From Candidatus Gastranaerophilales bacterium (GTDB taxonomy: Bacteria; Cyanobacteriota; Vampirovibrionia; Gastranaerophilales; Gastranaerophilaceae), in contig CALVBI010000001.1 in the NCBI GenBank assembly GCA_944325735.1, positions 186,001 to 250,000 on the forward strand: a stretch of 64,000 bases of DNA. Direction: 5' to 3'. Positions 34,630 to 43,822 of this stretch are shown piece after piece (within the stretch, counting starts at the first letter, position 1; the number at the start of each line of letters is the position of its first letter). A program made the translations under genes and the position numbers. The notes beneath the pieces were generated by a model. That model was not told the origin of the DNA. It was given only the letters and a program-made list of their open reading frames with translations, and did not search any database.

Positions 34630-35340
34630 CTAACCTTCACCGAACGGAGTCAGTTTATACCCTACATTTGTAACTGTATGTAAGTATTTTGGATGTTTTG
34701 TGTCAGGCTCTATTTTATTTCTCAAACCGCCTACATGAACCCTCAACATTCTTACATCTTCATTACTGTCATATCCCCATACCTCATCTAACAATGTAGC
34801 AAGAGTTACGGGATTATTAAAATGCTGCATTAAACAATATAAAATTTCAAATTCTGTTGGAGTTAATTTTACTTTTTTATTCACAATTACTGCCTCAAGA
34901 GTTTCAGGAAAAATTTCAATATCCCCAGCATTCAATACTTCATCTGACAAAACTGTCTTATCTTCAATCTGATTTCTTCTCAAAAGCACTCTGATTCTCA
35001 ATAGAACTTCCTGAATATCAAAAGGTTTTACCAAATAATCATCTGCACCGCAGTCAAAACCTTCAGTTTTATCATCAATAGTACCTTTAGCAGTAAGCAT
35101 TAAAATAGGAATAGCAAGTTTTGCTTGACGGATATTTTTACAAACATCAAAACCATTCATCTTAGGCATCATAACGTCCAACAAAATCAGATCATAAGTA
35201 TTATTCAATGCTTTATTTAAAGCTTCCATACCGTCTTTTGCAGTATCTACAAAATATCCGCTGGCTCTAACATCAAATTCCAAAAGTTCTCTGATTTCAT
35301 CGTCATCATCAGCTATCAAAATACGTTTTTCAATAGTCAT
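34630..35340 (-). CDS. OmpR/PhoB-family response regulator
   Basis: 236 residues. Receiver domain with DDDDE acidic pocket (11-15), phospho-acceptor in LILLDVMMPKMNGFD (about 53-67), and KPFD switch Lys (about 107). Winged-helix output with KLTPTEFEILYCLMQHFNNP and VRMLRVHVGGLRNKIEPD. It heads the run regulator-kinase-tadA-TIGR02757-membrane protein. Similar to RpaB-type regulators of cyanobacteria by general layout, not proven. Confidence 0.92.
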   Translation of the reverse strand: MTIEKRILIADDDDEIRELLEFDVRASGYFVDTAKDGMEALNKALNNTYDLILLDVMMPKMNGFDVCKNIRQAKLAIPILMLTAKGTIDDKTEGFDCGADDYLVKPFDIQEVLLRIRVLLRRNQIEDKTVLSDEVLNAGDIEIFPETLEAVIVNKKVKLTPTEFEILYCLMQHFNNPVTLATLLDEVWGYDSNEDVRMLRVHVGGLRNKIEPDTKHPKYLHTVTNVGYKLTPFGEG

Positions 35341-35548
35341 AAAAAATCCTCTTTTAGCAAATTAAAAACCTTTTTATAATTTTATAAAAATACGCATTAT
35401 TTTGCAATTAATTATAAAGAAATAAAAACTAAATAAAAAATAATAAATCACCATATTTCACTATTTAATCCTTATACCTAAAGGGGATTATTTTACATAG
35501 AAAAAGATTTACAATTTACATATAACATATTTGTGGAGTAATTTTAAC

Positions 35549-35857
35549 ATGTTAATGGGAAATGATTGCCAAGATTGCGGTAAGTACAATCGCTTGGAAA
35601 TGAAAAATGTGAATAAAGACATTCTTGATTGGCTTGAAGATGTCATCGAAGAAAACAACAGCCGTATCGAACGAAAAGAATGGAAAAGCAAATATAACAG
35701 TTATGTTGTATATGATTACGAACCTTTTTGTACAGACGGATTTGAAATTAATTTAGTGATTACATCTCACAATGCTGCATATTTGAATTTCATAAAGTAT
35801 TTGTACGACGAAAAAATAAGCACAATCGAATATTTAAACAGTTGTATAGGTGTTTAA
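35549..35857 (+). CDS. Small hypothetical protein, acidic/aromatic
   Basis: 102 residues from the ATG at 35549 (MLMGNDCQDCGKYNRLEM). A CxxC pair near the N-terminus (C8, C11) is followed by a helix rich in Glu/Asp and a strand-rich half (NSYVVYDYEPFCTDGFEINL). GGAG lies ten bases before the ATG. A strong terminator follows. Family not recognised. Confidence 0.65.
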   Translation: MLMGNDCQDCGKYNRLEMKNVNKDILDWLEDVIEENNSRIERKEWKSKYNSYVVYDYEPFCTDGFEINLVITSHNAAYLNFIKYLYDEKISTIEYLNSCIGV

Positions 35858-35860
35858 TAA

Positions 35861-35899
35861 AAATAGACCGAATATTAAATATATTCGGTCTATTTTTTT
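35861..35899. terminator. Bidirectional intrinsic terminator
   Basis: AAATAGACCGAATAT and ATATTCGGTCTATTT pair perfectly around a five-base loop and run into T residues. It separates convergent genes. Confidence 0.9.
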
Positions 35900-35915
35900 A
35901 TTAATTTTCTTTATT

Positions 35916-36200
35916 TTAACCCTGAGCAGTTTCTTGTTCTTTTGCAAAACATTCTTTACAATAAACTTCTTTACCTGGAATTGGTTTAAAAGGAACTTGA
36001 GTTTGAGCTCCGCATTTTGAACAAACAGCTTCATACATTCTTCTTTGTTTTCTGTGATTTTTTCTGCGAGCTTTTCTGCATTCCGGACATCTTTTTGGTT
36101 TGTTTACCAAACCTTTTTCAGCATAAAATTCCTGTTCACCTGCAGTGAAGACGAATTCTGCGCCGCAATCTTCACATACAAGTTTTTCGTCTTGGTACAT
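35916..36200 (-). CDS. Double zinc-ribbon protein
   Basis: 94 residues with two Cys4 modules. The first is VCEDCGAEFVFTAGEQEFYA with CPECRK about 20 residues later, a probable zinc-ribbon of the zf-trcl type. The second, AVCSKCGAQTQVPF with YCKECF, is the CxCx-type ribbon often found on RNA- or ribosome-linked proteins. A basic linker (RKARRKNHRKQRR) joins them, suggesting nucleic-acid binding. RBS AGGAGAAG. Confidence 0.82.
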   Translation of the reverse strand: MYQDEKLVCEDCGAEFVFTAGEQEFYAEKGLVNKPKRCPECRKARRKNHRKQRRMYEAVCSKCGAQTQVPFKPIPGKEVYCKECFAKEQETAQG

Positions 36201-36320
36201 TGTTCTTCTCCTGATTTTAAGTGGTACGTTAAAGAAACCTCTTGCAAAATTCCTTTAATTCATACATTATACACTATTTTCGAAATTATGCAACTGTCTT
36301 TTTTTTATCTCGTTAAAAAA

Positions 36321-38312
36321 TTAAATACTTGTAGACAATGAAGGTGCAATACTTATAAATTGACGTACCAAATCTGGATCCCACTGTTTACCTGCACCGT
36401 CTTTTAGAATTTCACAAGCTTTTTCTACACTCATACCTTTTCTGTAAGGTCTATCTGAAATTAATGCATGGTAAGTATCCGCAACAGCTACAATTCTTGC
36501 TGCAAGAGGAATTTGATCTCCTTTTAATTTTTCAGGATAACCACTGCCATCTAAATGTTCATGGTGATATTTTACAATAGGAATTAAATCTCTCAAAGCA
36601 TCATTTGGTCTTAACACTTTTTCTGCACCGATTACAGGGTGTTGTTTCATAATTTCCCATTCTTCACCCTCTAACTTACCAGGTTTTTTCAGTACATTTT
36701 CAGGAATACCGATTTTACCGACATCATGTAATAATGCACCTAATTTAATTCTTTGGACTTCATCTTCAGGTAAATTTATTGCACGAGCAAGAGCTTCTGA
36801 ATATCTTGAAACAGAAGTTGAATGACCTTTTGTGTAAGGATCTTTTGCATCAATTGCTCCCGCTAAAGAATTCGCAAGTTCCATTAAATGATTTTGAGAC
36901 ACAATTTGTTCATTATTGAATTTATGAACAAGTTCTTCTTCAAAATCAATACCTAATTGAGAATGGCGTTTTGCAACAACTTCCGCAAAAGAATTTAGAG
37001 CATCATCATCCCAGAAGTTAAAATCTGATGAACTGATAATTGCTGACATACCCTCTTTATAACCTTTTGCCTGAGAGATGTACATCGCTTGCTCTGCTAA
37101 AATTAACAATTTTTCCTGATCTCTGCTGCATTCAGGATAAGTTGCGATACCTACAGAAACTTTTACAGGTCCAACATCATCAACAAAACAGCAAGACAGA
37201 CAATATGTGATATATTCTGCAAGATATTTTGCATCAGGTGTATTCGTATCAGGAAGCATAATTGCGATTTCGTCTCCGCCATAACGACCTGCTTTATCAG
37301 TACTTCTGATATTTTGTTTAACTTTGTCTGCTAAAAGTTTGATAACTTCATCACCTTTGGCATGACCTAATTCTCTATTAATTTTAGAAATATTATTGAC
37401 ATCAAGCATGATAATTGAAAGATTAGTTTCATTTTCTTCTGCTCTTTTCAATTCTGATTTTAATATTTCTTGGAAACCTCTGTGAGTATACAAACCTGTC
37501 AAAGTATCGGTATTGGCAAATTTATTTGTCTGTTCCAAAAGCTCGATATTATGCATAAACAATGCACAATAATTTGCGATAAATGAGAACAATCCAATAC
37601 GATTTTCAAAAATATCCTTTCCGATTACCATAACCCCTTTGCATCCGCTTACAGACATCAAAGGAAGAACTAAAGATGATGTTTTTTGCAAATAAGGAAT
37701 ATTCAAAAAGCTGTTATCATCTTTAATTACAGGTGTACAGTTATTAAAACATTCAATTACAGGGTTGTCTTGATCAGATAAGAATATCTTTGACGTATAT
37801 GAACTACCCAAATTATTGAACAATTTTAAATTAATACATTTTGATTTTTCATGAAAAATTCCAAATGCTGTATACAAACTGTTCAATTTTTCCGTAAACA
37901 ATTCATGCACAGCTACAAAAAGATCATGAACATTAGACTTATCTGAAAGTGCACTATTTAAGTTATTTACAAGCTCTGTATAATCAATTACCTTATGAGA
38001 ACTTGCATTTGCGTTATTCATAAAACCTGAATACATTCTGTTTGATGTTTTATTCGTATTAAAGTTATTAATACGAGCTACAATACTTGACGTTTCAGAT
38101 TTAATCGGATTTATAACTTTTTCTTTAGGCTTTTCTTCTTCTTTTTTTGCAGGTGTTTTTATTTCAGTTTTTACAGGTGATAAATTTTCTAAAGCAGGTT
38201 TTTTAAGCGAATTTAACTGTTTCGATAATGGATTTGAAACAGCTTTATTCACTTTCTTATTAGGCGTTTTAGCCTTTATATCTTCCGTTAATTTTTCCTG
38301 ATTTTCGTTCAA
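36321..38312 (-). CDS. GAF-GGDEF-HD-GYP c-di-GMP signalling protein
   Basis: 663 residues. A long Lys/Pro-rich, disordered head (1-100), GAF-like domain (about 115-255), GGDEF domain with intact RYGGDEIA (about 345) and HD-GYP phosphodiesterase domain with HDVGKIGIPENVLKKPGKL (about 529-547), HHEHLDGSGYPEKL (about 592-605) and ADTYHALISDRPYRKG. Cyclase and phosphodiesterase motifs both look active, so it may make, break or sense c-di-GMP. The start is TTG with GCAGGTG ahead of it. Confidence 0.88.
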   Translation of the reverse strand: MNENQEKLTEDIKAKTPNKKVNKAVSNPLSKQLNSLKKPALENLSPVKTEIKTPAKKEEEKPKEKVINPIKSETSSIVARINNFNTNKTSNRMYSGFMNNANASSHKVIDYTELVNNLNSALSDKSNVHDLFVAVHELFTEKLNSLYTAFGIFHEKSKCINLKLFNNLGSSYTSKIFLSDQDNPVIECFNNCTPVIKDDNSFLNIPYLQKTSSLVLPLMSVSGCKGVMVIGKDIFENRIGLFSFIANYCALFMHNIELLEQTNKFANTDTLTGLYTHRGFQEILKSELKRAEENETNLSIIMLDVNNISKINRELGHAKGDEVIKLLADKVKQNIRSTDKAGRYGGDEIAIMLPDTNTPDAKYLAEYITYCLSCCFVDDVGPVKVSVGIATYPECSRDQEKLLILAEQAMYISQAKGYKEGMSAIISSSDFNFWDDDALNSFAEVVAKRHSQLGIDFEEELVHKFNNEQIVSQNHLMELANSLAGAIDAKDPYTKGHSTSVSRYSEALARAINLPEDEVQRIKLGALLHDVGKIGIPENVLKKPGKLEGEEWEIMKQHPVIGAEKVLRPNDALRDLIPIVKYHHEHLDGSGYPEKLKGDQIPLAARIVAVADTYHALISDRPYRKGMSVEKACEILKDGAGKQWDPDLVRQFISIAPSLSTSI

Positions 38313-38707
38313 AAGTTACACCTGCTTACACACATTTTCTATAAAACAACTGATAAATCATTTTTGCCGAATTTGATGTTTTGTTTTACATTCCTTAAAC
38401 TATTTTATTATAATTCCGATGAAAAACAATACGCCATTTAGACGGCATAATTTACTGTTTATAATAAACAGCACAATATAAGTTAAATTAATAAATACCA
38501 CACAAATTTTACTACATTTGTAGTATAACTCATATTTTAATTCTTTGGTACCCTTTTATTACAATTTTTTACACAAATTAATGTTCATGATATACTTAAC
38601 AAAAAAAATACCCGTTTGCAGGAAGTTTTTCTTTTTGGAGTGCAGATAATTTTTGGGTTCAATTCGAAAAAGAAAAGGTTACTTTACTTTTTTATAAGGG
38701 GACATTT
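38313..38707 (+). promoter_or_regulatory. Intergenic region: promoter, two palindromes and 105-nt leader of the transporter gene
   Basis: Nearly 400 bp without a gene. TTTACA (38568-38573) and TATACT (38591-38596) are 17 bp apart and give the transporter mRNA a leader of roughly 105 nt. Upstream are a 17-base perfect palindrome CTGTTTAT A ATAAACAG (38455-38471) and a hairpin TACTAC ATTT GTAGTA (38511-38526). A TATAAT on the minus strand at 38412-38407 may serve the divergent GGDEF/HD-GYP gene. Confidence 0.5.
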
Positions 38708-40039
38708 ATGTTAAGTGATTTAGTACAAAACCACGGAATGATTATCTCAGGTGCAATTCTTTTGATTGCCTATATTTTTATTGCGACAGAAAAAATTCAA
38801 AAATCAGTAGTTGCACTTGTCGGAGCTTCATTAACTATGATTTTGGGACTTTTACCTTTTCATGGAAAAATTAATCCTGAAACCGGGAATTACATACGCT
38901 CAGTATTTGATTATATAGAATTTGAAGTTATATTCCTGCTTATCGGTATGATGATTATTGTACATATAGCAAGCAGAAGCGGTGTATTCAAATGGATGGC
39001 AATAGAAATTTTAAAAGCTACAAAAGGACACCCAAAACTTGTTTTATTTGCACTGGCGGCTTTTACAGCGATAGCCTCTGCATTTTTAGACAACGTAACA
39101 ACTGTTGTACTCATCATGCCTGTCACATTTGTCATAGCTAAAGAATTTGAATGTGATCCGATACCGTTTTTAATCACAGAAGTTCTTGCATCAAACATCG
39201 GTGGTACAGCGACATTAATAGGTGACCCCCCAAATATTATTATAGGTGCAAAAGCAGGATTAAGTTTCATGGATTTTGTAAACGAACTTACAGGAATTAT
39301 TACAATAATCTTTATTGCAAGTATCGGAATTTTAATATTTATGTTCAGAAAATCCCTAAAAGCAACTAAAGAAAAAATGGAACATATTGCAAATCTTGAT
39401 AACACAAAAACAATTACGGATAAAAAACTAATGCTAAGATCAATGATTACATTAGCATTAGTAATTTTAGGTTTTGTAACACATGATATGACACATATTC
39501 CTGCATATGTATTTGCAGTGACTGGTGCATCTTTTTTACTTCTATTTGAAAAACCAAAAGAAATTTATCGAGATGTAGAATGGCTCACAATCTTTTTCTT
39601 TGTCGGTTTATTCATTATCATAGGCGGATTTGAAGCAAACGGCGGAATAGGATTTTTAGCAGATAAACTTATTGAATTCACACAAGGTAGTCTGACAGCT
39701 GCTACAATGTTTATTTTGTGGGGCTCTGGAATTCTATCAGGAATTGTCGATAATATTCCATATACAGCCACAATGGCACCTTTAATCGCTCAAGTTCAAC
39801 ACACACTGCCTTATGCAGGAGAAGGACATCACCCTCTTTGGTGGGCACTATCTTTTGGTGCATGTCTTGGCGGGAATTTAACTATCATAGGAGCAGCAGC
39901 AAACGTAATTGTAAGTGAAACATCTGCAACAAAAGGACATCCGATTTCATTTATGAGATTTATGAAATACGGTGCACTTATCACTTTTATTTCACTTTTG
40001 CTTAGCTCAATTTATTTATACATAAAATATTTGCATTAA
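38708..40039 (+). CDS. ArsB/NhaD-type (SLC13 superfamily) ion transporter
   Basis: 443 residues with 11-13 membrane helices. TLIGDPPNIIIGAKAG (about 172-187) is the ion-binding helical hairpin motif of the IT superfamily, and GGNLTIIGAAANVIVSE (about 381-397) is its second half. Relatives are Na+/H+ antiporters (NhaD), arsenite pumps and P-protein. DVEWLTIFFFVGLFIIIGG is also family-typical. RBS AAGGGGACATTT. The substrate cannot be decided from sequence; Na+/H+ exchange is most likely. Confidence 0.85.
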   Translation: MLSDLVQNHGMIISGAILLIAYIFIATEKIQKSVVALVGASLTMILGLLPFHGKINPETGNYIRSVFDYIEFEVIFLLIGMMIIVHIASRSGVFKWMAIEILKATKGHPKLVLFALAAFTAIASAFLDNVTTVVLIMPVTFVIAKEFECDPIPFLITEVLASNIGGTATLIGDPPNIIIGAKAGLSFMDFVNELTGIITIIFIASIGILIFMFRKSLKATKEKMEHIANLDNTKTITDKKLMLRSMITLALVILGFVTHDMTHIPAYVFAVTGASFLLLFEKPKEIYRDVEWLTIFFFVGLFIIIGGFEANGGIGFLADKLIEFTQGSLTAATMFILWGSGILSGIVDNIPYTATMAPLIAQVQHTLPYAGEGHHPLWWALSFGACLGGNLTIIGAAANVIVSETSATKGHPISFMRFMKYGALITFISLLLSSIYLYIKYLH

Positions 40040-40299
40040 GACGCTTTATCTTTTATTGAATTTGCCAATTTGATTAAGTTATTTTCAAAATTATCAATAG
40101 CATTAATCATTTCTGACAGTAACACAGCTATATCAGTAAAAGTATGTATTGATTCATCAGAAAAATCCTGTGTAAAATCAGTATTAGAGATATATTGTCT
40201 GAATTCCGAAATCATAAGATTAAATTGCTTTAAATCATTATTCAGCTTAATCAAATCAAATGCAAGTATTTGATGTATTAATTTGTCCTTATTTTCCAT
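40036..40299 (-). CDS. Small hypothetical helical protein
   Basis: 87 residues, MENKDKLIHQILAFDLIKLN, wholly helical with heptad-like Leu/Ile spacing (LNNDLKQFNLMISEFRQYI; FTDIAVLLSEMINAIDNF), so probably a small coiled coil. RBS AAAGGGAT. Divergent from a small HTH gene with an inverted repeat between them, and convergent with the transporter gene (four-base overlap). Function unknown. Confidence 0.65.
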   Translation of the reverse strand: MENKDKLIHQILAFDLIKLNNDLKQFNLMISEFRQYISNTDFTQDFSDESIHTFTDIAVLLSEMINAIDNFENNLIKLANSIKDKAS

Positions 40300-40337
40300 A
40301 TATCCCTTTACATTATTATGCTTTAATTCATTAGATT

Positions 40338-40371
40338 ATGCTATATATCATAATAATAACATATATAGCAT
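40338..40371. promoter_or_regulatory. Perfect 11-bp inverted repeat between divergent small genes
   Basis: ATGCTATATAT and ATATATAGCAT are separated by 12 bp. The site is 18 bp upstream of a TATAAT (40389-40394) that ends seven bases before the start codon of the HTH gene. Candidate operator for the neighbouring HTH protein. Confidence 0.5.
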
Positions 40372-40401
40372 TGTAATGCAACTAAAATTATAATGTTTAT
40401 T

Positions 40402-40614
40402 ATGAATATCCGAAACGAAATAAATAGTATTGTTTCCAAAAAAGGACAAACTTTTAAAAAAGTTTGTGAAATCATTAGTGAAAAAACTAATAATCCAACA
40501 TTCAATAGCAACAATCTCTCATCAAAAATATCCAGAAAAACTATTACAATTAGAGATGTTGAATTAATATTAAAAGAACTTGGTTACAGAATTGAATTTG
40601 TTGAAGACAAATAA
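40402..40614 (+). CDS. Small HTH-type (phage-repressor-like) protein
   Basis: 70 residues, MNIRNEINSIVSKKGQTFKK. The layout TFKKVCEIISEKTNNPTFN, SNNLSSKISRKTI (recognition helix) and ELILKELGYRIEFVE is that of small Cro/C1-like proteins of the kind found as orphan phage or plasmid repressors. The second ATG is preferred because a TATAAT lies seven bases upstream of it; the earlier ATG falls inside the promoter. Confidence 0.72.
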   Translation: MNIRNEINSIVSKKGQTFKKVCEIISEKTNNPTFNSNNLSSKISRKTITIRDVELILKELGYRIEFVEDK

Positions 40615-40624
40615 ACTAAAAAAT

Positions 40625-41161
40625 TTAAAACCAATCGATTAAAGGTCTGATTTCACCGCATTCAAGCTCATATTGCTCTGCTTCAGGACTTCTCAATATG
40701 GTATCAATACGCAAACGTTCTTTAATCGGATTTTGCAAAAGGACTTCGCCAGTTTCTCTATCGAAAACCTTACTGTAATTCAATCCCTTATTCACGCAGT
40801 AAGGCAATCTTATTCTGTTTGCTTCCTCATCATACCAAGCAAGTCCATGAGCTCTGCATACAATCCCGCGATATTTATATACACAACACATATTATCGAT
40901 TAAAAACGGACATTTATACCATTTTGGCTTTTCTTTTTTCAATCGTTTAATTTCTTCTTTTATTTTATGCTTTACCCCAAAAGGAAGCTCTACAAATCCT
41001 GACATCAAATATTCTAACTCAAGTCGCGAAAATGGATATTGACCAATTTCACAACAAGCAGAACAGCCCGGCCTACATTTTATAAACTCGCACTGTTCTT
41101 CAAAATAACGCTCAAATCTTTTATCTAATTTTTCAAGAAATTTTTCGTATCTTTTTAACAT
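40625..41161 (-). CDS. YkgJ-family cysteine-cluster protein
   Basis: 178 residues. CRPGCSACCEIGQYPF (about 29-44) carries C-x3-C-x2-CC, and later cysteines occur in YKCPFLIDNMCCVYKYRGIVC (about 98-118), together the putative zinc/Fe-S cluster of PF03692. YKYRGIVCRAHG is the family's most typical stretch. Function of the family is unknown. Adjacent to the GT39 gene with one-base overlap, so co-transcribed. Confidence 0.85.
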   Translation of the reverse strand: MLKRYEKFLEKLDKRFERYFEEQCEFIKCRPGCSACCEIGQYPFSRLELEYLMSGFVELPFGVKHKIKEEIKRLKKEKPKWYKCPFLIDNMCCVYKYRGIVCRAHGLAWYDEEANRIRLPYCVNKGLNYSKVFDRETGEVLLQNPIKERLRIDTILRSPEAEQYELECGEIRPLIDWF

Positions 41162-42837
41162 TAATGAACTTTCACAAGTGAATACTTTCTTCCATCTAAT
41201 ATTATATCAAAATCAAGAGTTTTATCCACTTGTGGCATTTGTTTTTCCCTTACGACTACAACAACATCTCTATCATCAAGAATATGCCCTAGTTTTGCCA
41301 TTTCTTCTTTATCGTCTTGAGAAATAAAATACACTCTGCTTTTTGTATTTTTATCTACAGGAGAACCGTAATAATATAAAACAGAATACTTACGTTCATT
41401 ATTTAAAACAACAATTTTTTTGTTATTCTCTTTTGCATATTTTGCAAATTGCATCAAATCATTTTGACCAAATTCATAGTCCATATTATAAAATAGTTTT
41501 GTACCAAATGCTGATGTAATTATTATTAAAAGAGCATAGCAGGCAAATACACCCTTTCTGCAATTTTTCACAGCACACAAAATACTTGAAATACCAAAAA
41601 TAATTACAAGACTTATACAAAACCATTTTATGATAAGCAAATCAGAATATACTTGAGCAGGAAGCACATATTTTGCAAAACAAGTCACAACACCTGCAAA
41701 AATACAAATTCCGCCTAAAATATAAACCGATAAATTTACAGGCTTTTTATATTTTTCATCAAATACATAACCTTCCCACAATGCACCCATAATAAATGCT
41801 GTAAAGAAATATACAGGCAAAATATATGTAATCAATTTTGTACTTGATGATGAGAAAAATAACATTGTAACCGCAAATGCAATTACGTTAAACAATAAAA
41901 ATTTATGTCTGTCAGATAAATTCTCAACAGCAAATTTTTTAAATGATTTAAGTTTAGTAATTCCAACAGCAATTGCAGAGAATACCCAAGGAATTAATCC
42001 CCATAATACAGTAATAAAATAGAAATAAAAAGGTTGTTCTCTATTGATTTCATTGGAATTCAAAAATCTTTCCAAATGATGTTTTATAATATATTCTCTA
42101 AAAAATAGAGGATCGTGAATCTTGAACATAATCAAATGCCAAGGTACAACAATTAAAAAGAACAATAAAAATCCAGGTAAAATATACTGTGGTCTAAATA
42201 CCTGTTTAAAAGTTTTGTTTGCAATAGTTACAAAAAACATAACAGCAAACGGAACTACAAATCCAGGAATTCCCTTAGCCATAACAGCCAAACCTGAAAA
42301 GATATAAAATAACCACCAGAAATATTTTTTATTTTTATCCTGAACAAACTGTGTCAAAAATCCAAACATTACAGAAAATCCGACACAAGTTGTAACTACA
42401 ATATCTAATATTGCAAATTTAGCTAACATTACAAATTCAAGAGTAGTAGCAAGAATTACGGCAGAAATAAATCCAAATCTTCTTGATACAATCTTTTTAC
42501 CAGTAAAATAAACAATTAAAGCAGATAATGTTCCATACAAAGCTACAGGAAATCTTGCAGTGAATTCATTTATCTTTCCAAAAATTGCGAACGACAAACA
42601 TTCACCCCAAAAATAAAGAGGAGGCTTTTCAAAAAAATATTCCCCGTTCAAATACAAAGTCAAAAAATCCTTGCTGTGAAACATATCTCTAGCCATTGAA
42701 ACATAACGAGTTTCATCAACGTCCATCAAAGCATAATTACCTATGTTAAAGAAAAATACAAAATAACAAATAAGTAACAAGCCTAAAAATAGGAATAAAT
42801 CACTATGTTTCTTTATAAAATTTATTGTTTTTTCCAT
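41161..42837 (-). CDS. ArnT-like family 39 glycosyltransferase
   Basis: Integral membrane transferase using a polyprenyl-phosphate sugar donor; ArnT adds 4-amino-4-deoxy-arabinose to lipid A on the periplasmic side. 558 residues with 11-13 helices. The periplasmic loop 1 motif YALMDVDETRYVSMARDMF (about 34-52) with acidic DVDE, and FFEKPPLYFW (about 66-75), match ArnT and related PMT enzymes. The ATG at 42837 is chosen for AGGAGAGAAATT; an earlier one would add six residues. The other arn genes are absent here, so the sugar and acceptor are open. Confidence 0.83.
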   Translation of the reverse strand: MEKTINFIKKHSDLFLFLGLLLICYFVFFFNIGNYALMDVDETRYVSMARDMFHSKDFLTLYLNGEYFFEKPPLYFWGECLSFAIFGKINEFTARFPVALYGTLSALIVYFTGKKIVSRRFGFISAVILATTLEFVMLAKFAILDIVVTTCVGFSVMFGFLTQFVQDKNKKYFWWLFYIFSGLAVMAKGIPGFVVPFAVMFFVTIANKTFKQVFRPQYILPGFLLFFLIVVPWHLIMFKIHDPLFFREYIIKHHLERFLNSNEINREQPFYFYFITVLWGLIPWVFSAIAVGITKLKSFKKFAVENLSDRHKFLLFNVIAFAVTMLFFSSSSTKLITYILPVYFFTAFIMGALWEGYVFDEKYKKPVNLSVYILGGICIFAGVVTCFAKYVLPAQVYSDLLIIKWFCISLVIIFGISSILCAVKNCRKGVFACYALLIIITSAFGTKLFYNMDYEFGQNDLMQFAKYAKENNKKIVVLNNERKYSVLYYYGSPVDKNTKSRVYFISQDDKEEMAKLGHILDDRDVVVVVREKQMPQVDKTLDFDIILDGRKYSLVKVH

Positions 42838-42909
42838 AATTTCTCTCCTAATCACTTTTTCTATTCTAGCATAAACAAAACTGCCCTAAAAACTAATATT
42901 ATTAACAAC

Positions 42910-42937
42910 TTGAAATTTAGATAAAATAAGTTATAAT
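42910..42937 (+). promoter_or_regulatory. Promoter for leaderless carbonic anhydrase mRNA
   Basis: TTGAAA and TATAAT are 16 bp apart; TATAAT ends seven bases before the ATG at 42945. No Shine-Dalgarno exists between them. Confidence 0.6.
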
Positions 42938-42944
42938 ATCACTT

Positions 42945-43520
42945 ATGAAAGAAAAAGCACAAAAAGAACTGGATAAATTATTACAAGGAAACAAAAATTT
43001 CGTAAACGGGACTCCTACAACTAAAAATATGAGTCTTGAAACATTACAAAAATACGCATTTCATCAAGAACCTTATGCTTGTGTACTTACCTGTTCAGAT
43101 TCAAGAGTAGTACCTGAAATTATTTTTGACTGCGGAATAGGTGAATTGTTTGTTGTTCGAGTAGCGGGAATGACTACAGGACCAAATATTATCGAAAGCA
43201 TTGAATACGCTGTAAAAAAACTGCAAGTTCCGCTTTTAATACTTTTAGGTCACGATGACTGCGGCGTGATGAAATACGCAAAAGAGCATTATCCTGAGCC
43301 TATGAAAGATTTTTCATCAATTCTTAAATGTGTATATCCTGTACTTGATAAAGATGAAGATATCTCATGTCACAATTTCTTTGCTCAAGAACATACAAAA
43401 TGGGTTGAAAATTATTTGATGAAACATTCTGTAATTATTAATGAAGCGGTCAAAAATGAAAAATTACGAATAGCAAAATGTCATTTTGATCATTCAACAG
43501 GACTTGTAAACCTTTTATAA
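42945..43520 (+). CDS. Beta-class carbonic anhydrase
   Basis: Zinc enzyme interconverting CO2 and bicarbonate. 191 residues. Zinc ligands C50, H103, C106 and the catalytic dyad D52-R54 are in CVLTCSDSRVVPEI and LLGHDDCGVM. GELFVVRVAGM and the family block around it are intact. Sits alone between two transcription units with its own promoter and terminator. Confidence 0.93.
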   Translation: MKEKAQKELDKLLQGNKNFVNGTPTTKNMSLETLQKYAFHQEPYACVLTCSDSRVVPEIIFDCGIGELFVVRVAGMTTGPNIIESIEYAVKKLQVPLLILLGHDDCGVMKYAKEHYPEPMKDFSSILKCVYPVLDKDEDISCHNFFAQEHTKWVENYLMKHSVIINEAVKNEKLRIAKCHFDHSTGLVNLL

Positions 43521-43523
43521 AAT

Positions 43524-43556
43524 AAAAAATGCGTCATTTAAGACGCATTTTTTTAT
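43524..43556. terminator. Intrinsic terminator after carbonic anhydrase gene
   Basis: AAAAAATGCGTC and GACGCATTTTTT form a perfect 12-bp stem with a six-base loop. It lies between convergent genes. Confidence 0.9.
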
Positions 43557-43804
43557 TAATTATTCAAGTTCCCATTTCCCCATAATTCATCATATTTTCT
43601 TTGATTTTTTTCATGGTATCTCGGTGAAATTTTTCTTTGGGTATTTACTATATCTGCATCAATTTGTCTTGCTATTAAAATCATACGATTTTTCATATCT
43701 TTCTTACGCTGTTTTGCCATATAAACTAAAAATGCAATAATACCTGCAGTCATAATCCCTGCATATGCAGTAACTTTTAAAATACTTTTCAAATTTTTAT
43801 CCAT
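43556..43804 (-). CDS. Small single-pass membrane protein
   Basis: 82 residues: membrane helix VTAYAGIMTAGIIAFLVYMA (about 11-30), then a basic region (KQRKKDMKNR) and a polar tail. Topology by positive-inside: C-terminus cytoplasmic. RBS AGGAG. It follows the glycosidase-like gene by 18 bp, so probably one operon. Family unknown. Confidence 0.65.
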   Translation of the reverse strand: MDKNLKSILKVTAYAGIMTAGIIAFLVYMAKQRKKDMKNRMILIARQIDADIVNTQRKISPRYHEKNQRKYDELWGNGNLNN

Positions 43805-43822
43805 AATTAAACTCCTAAATTT

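Noticed and set aside
38640-38680. tRNA-like GGGTTCAATTC stretch
   Set aside because: No acceptor stem, anticodon arm or D arm can be built around it.
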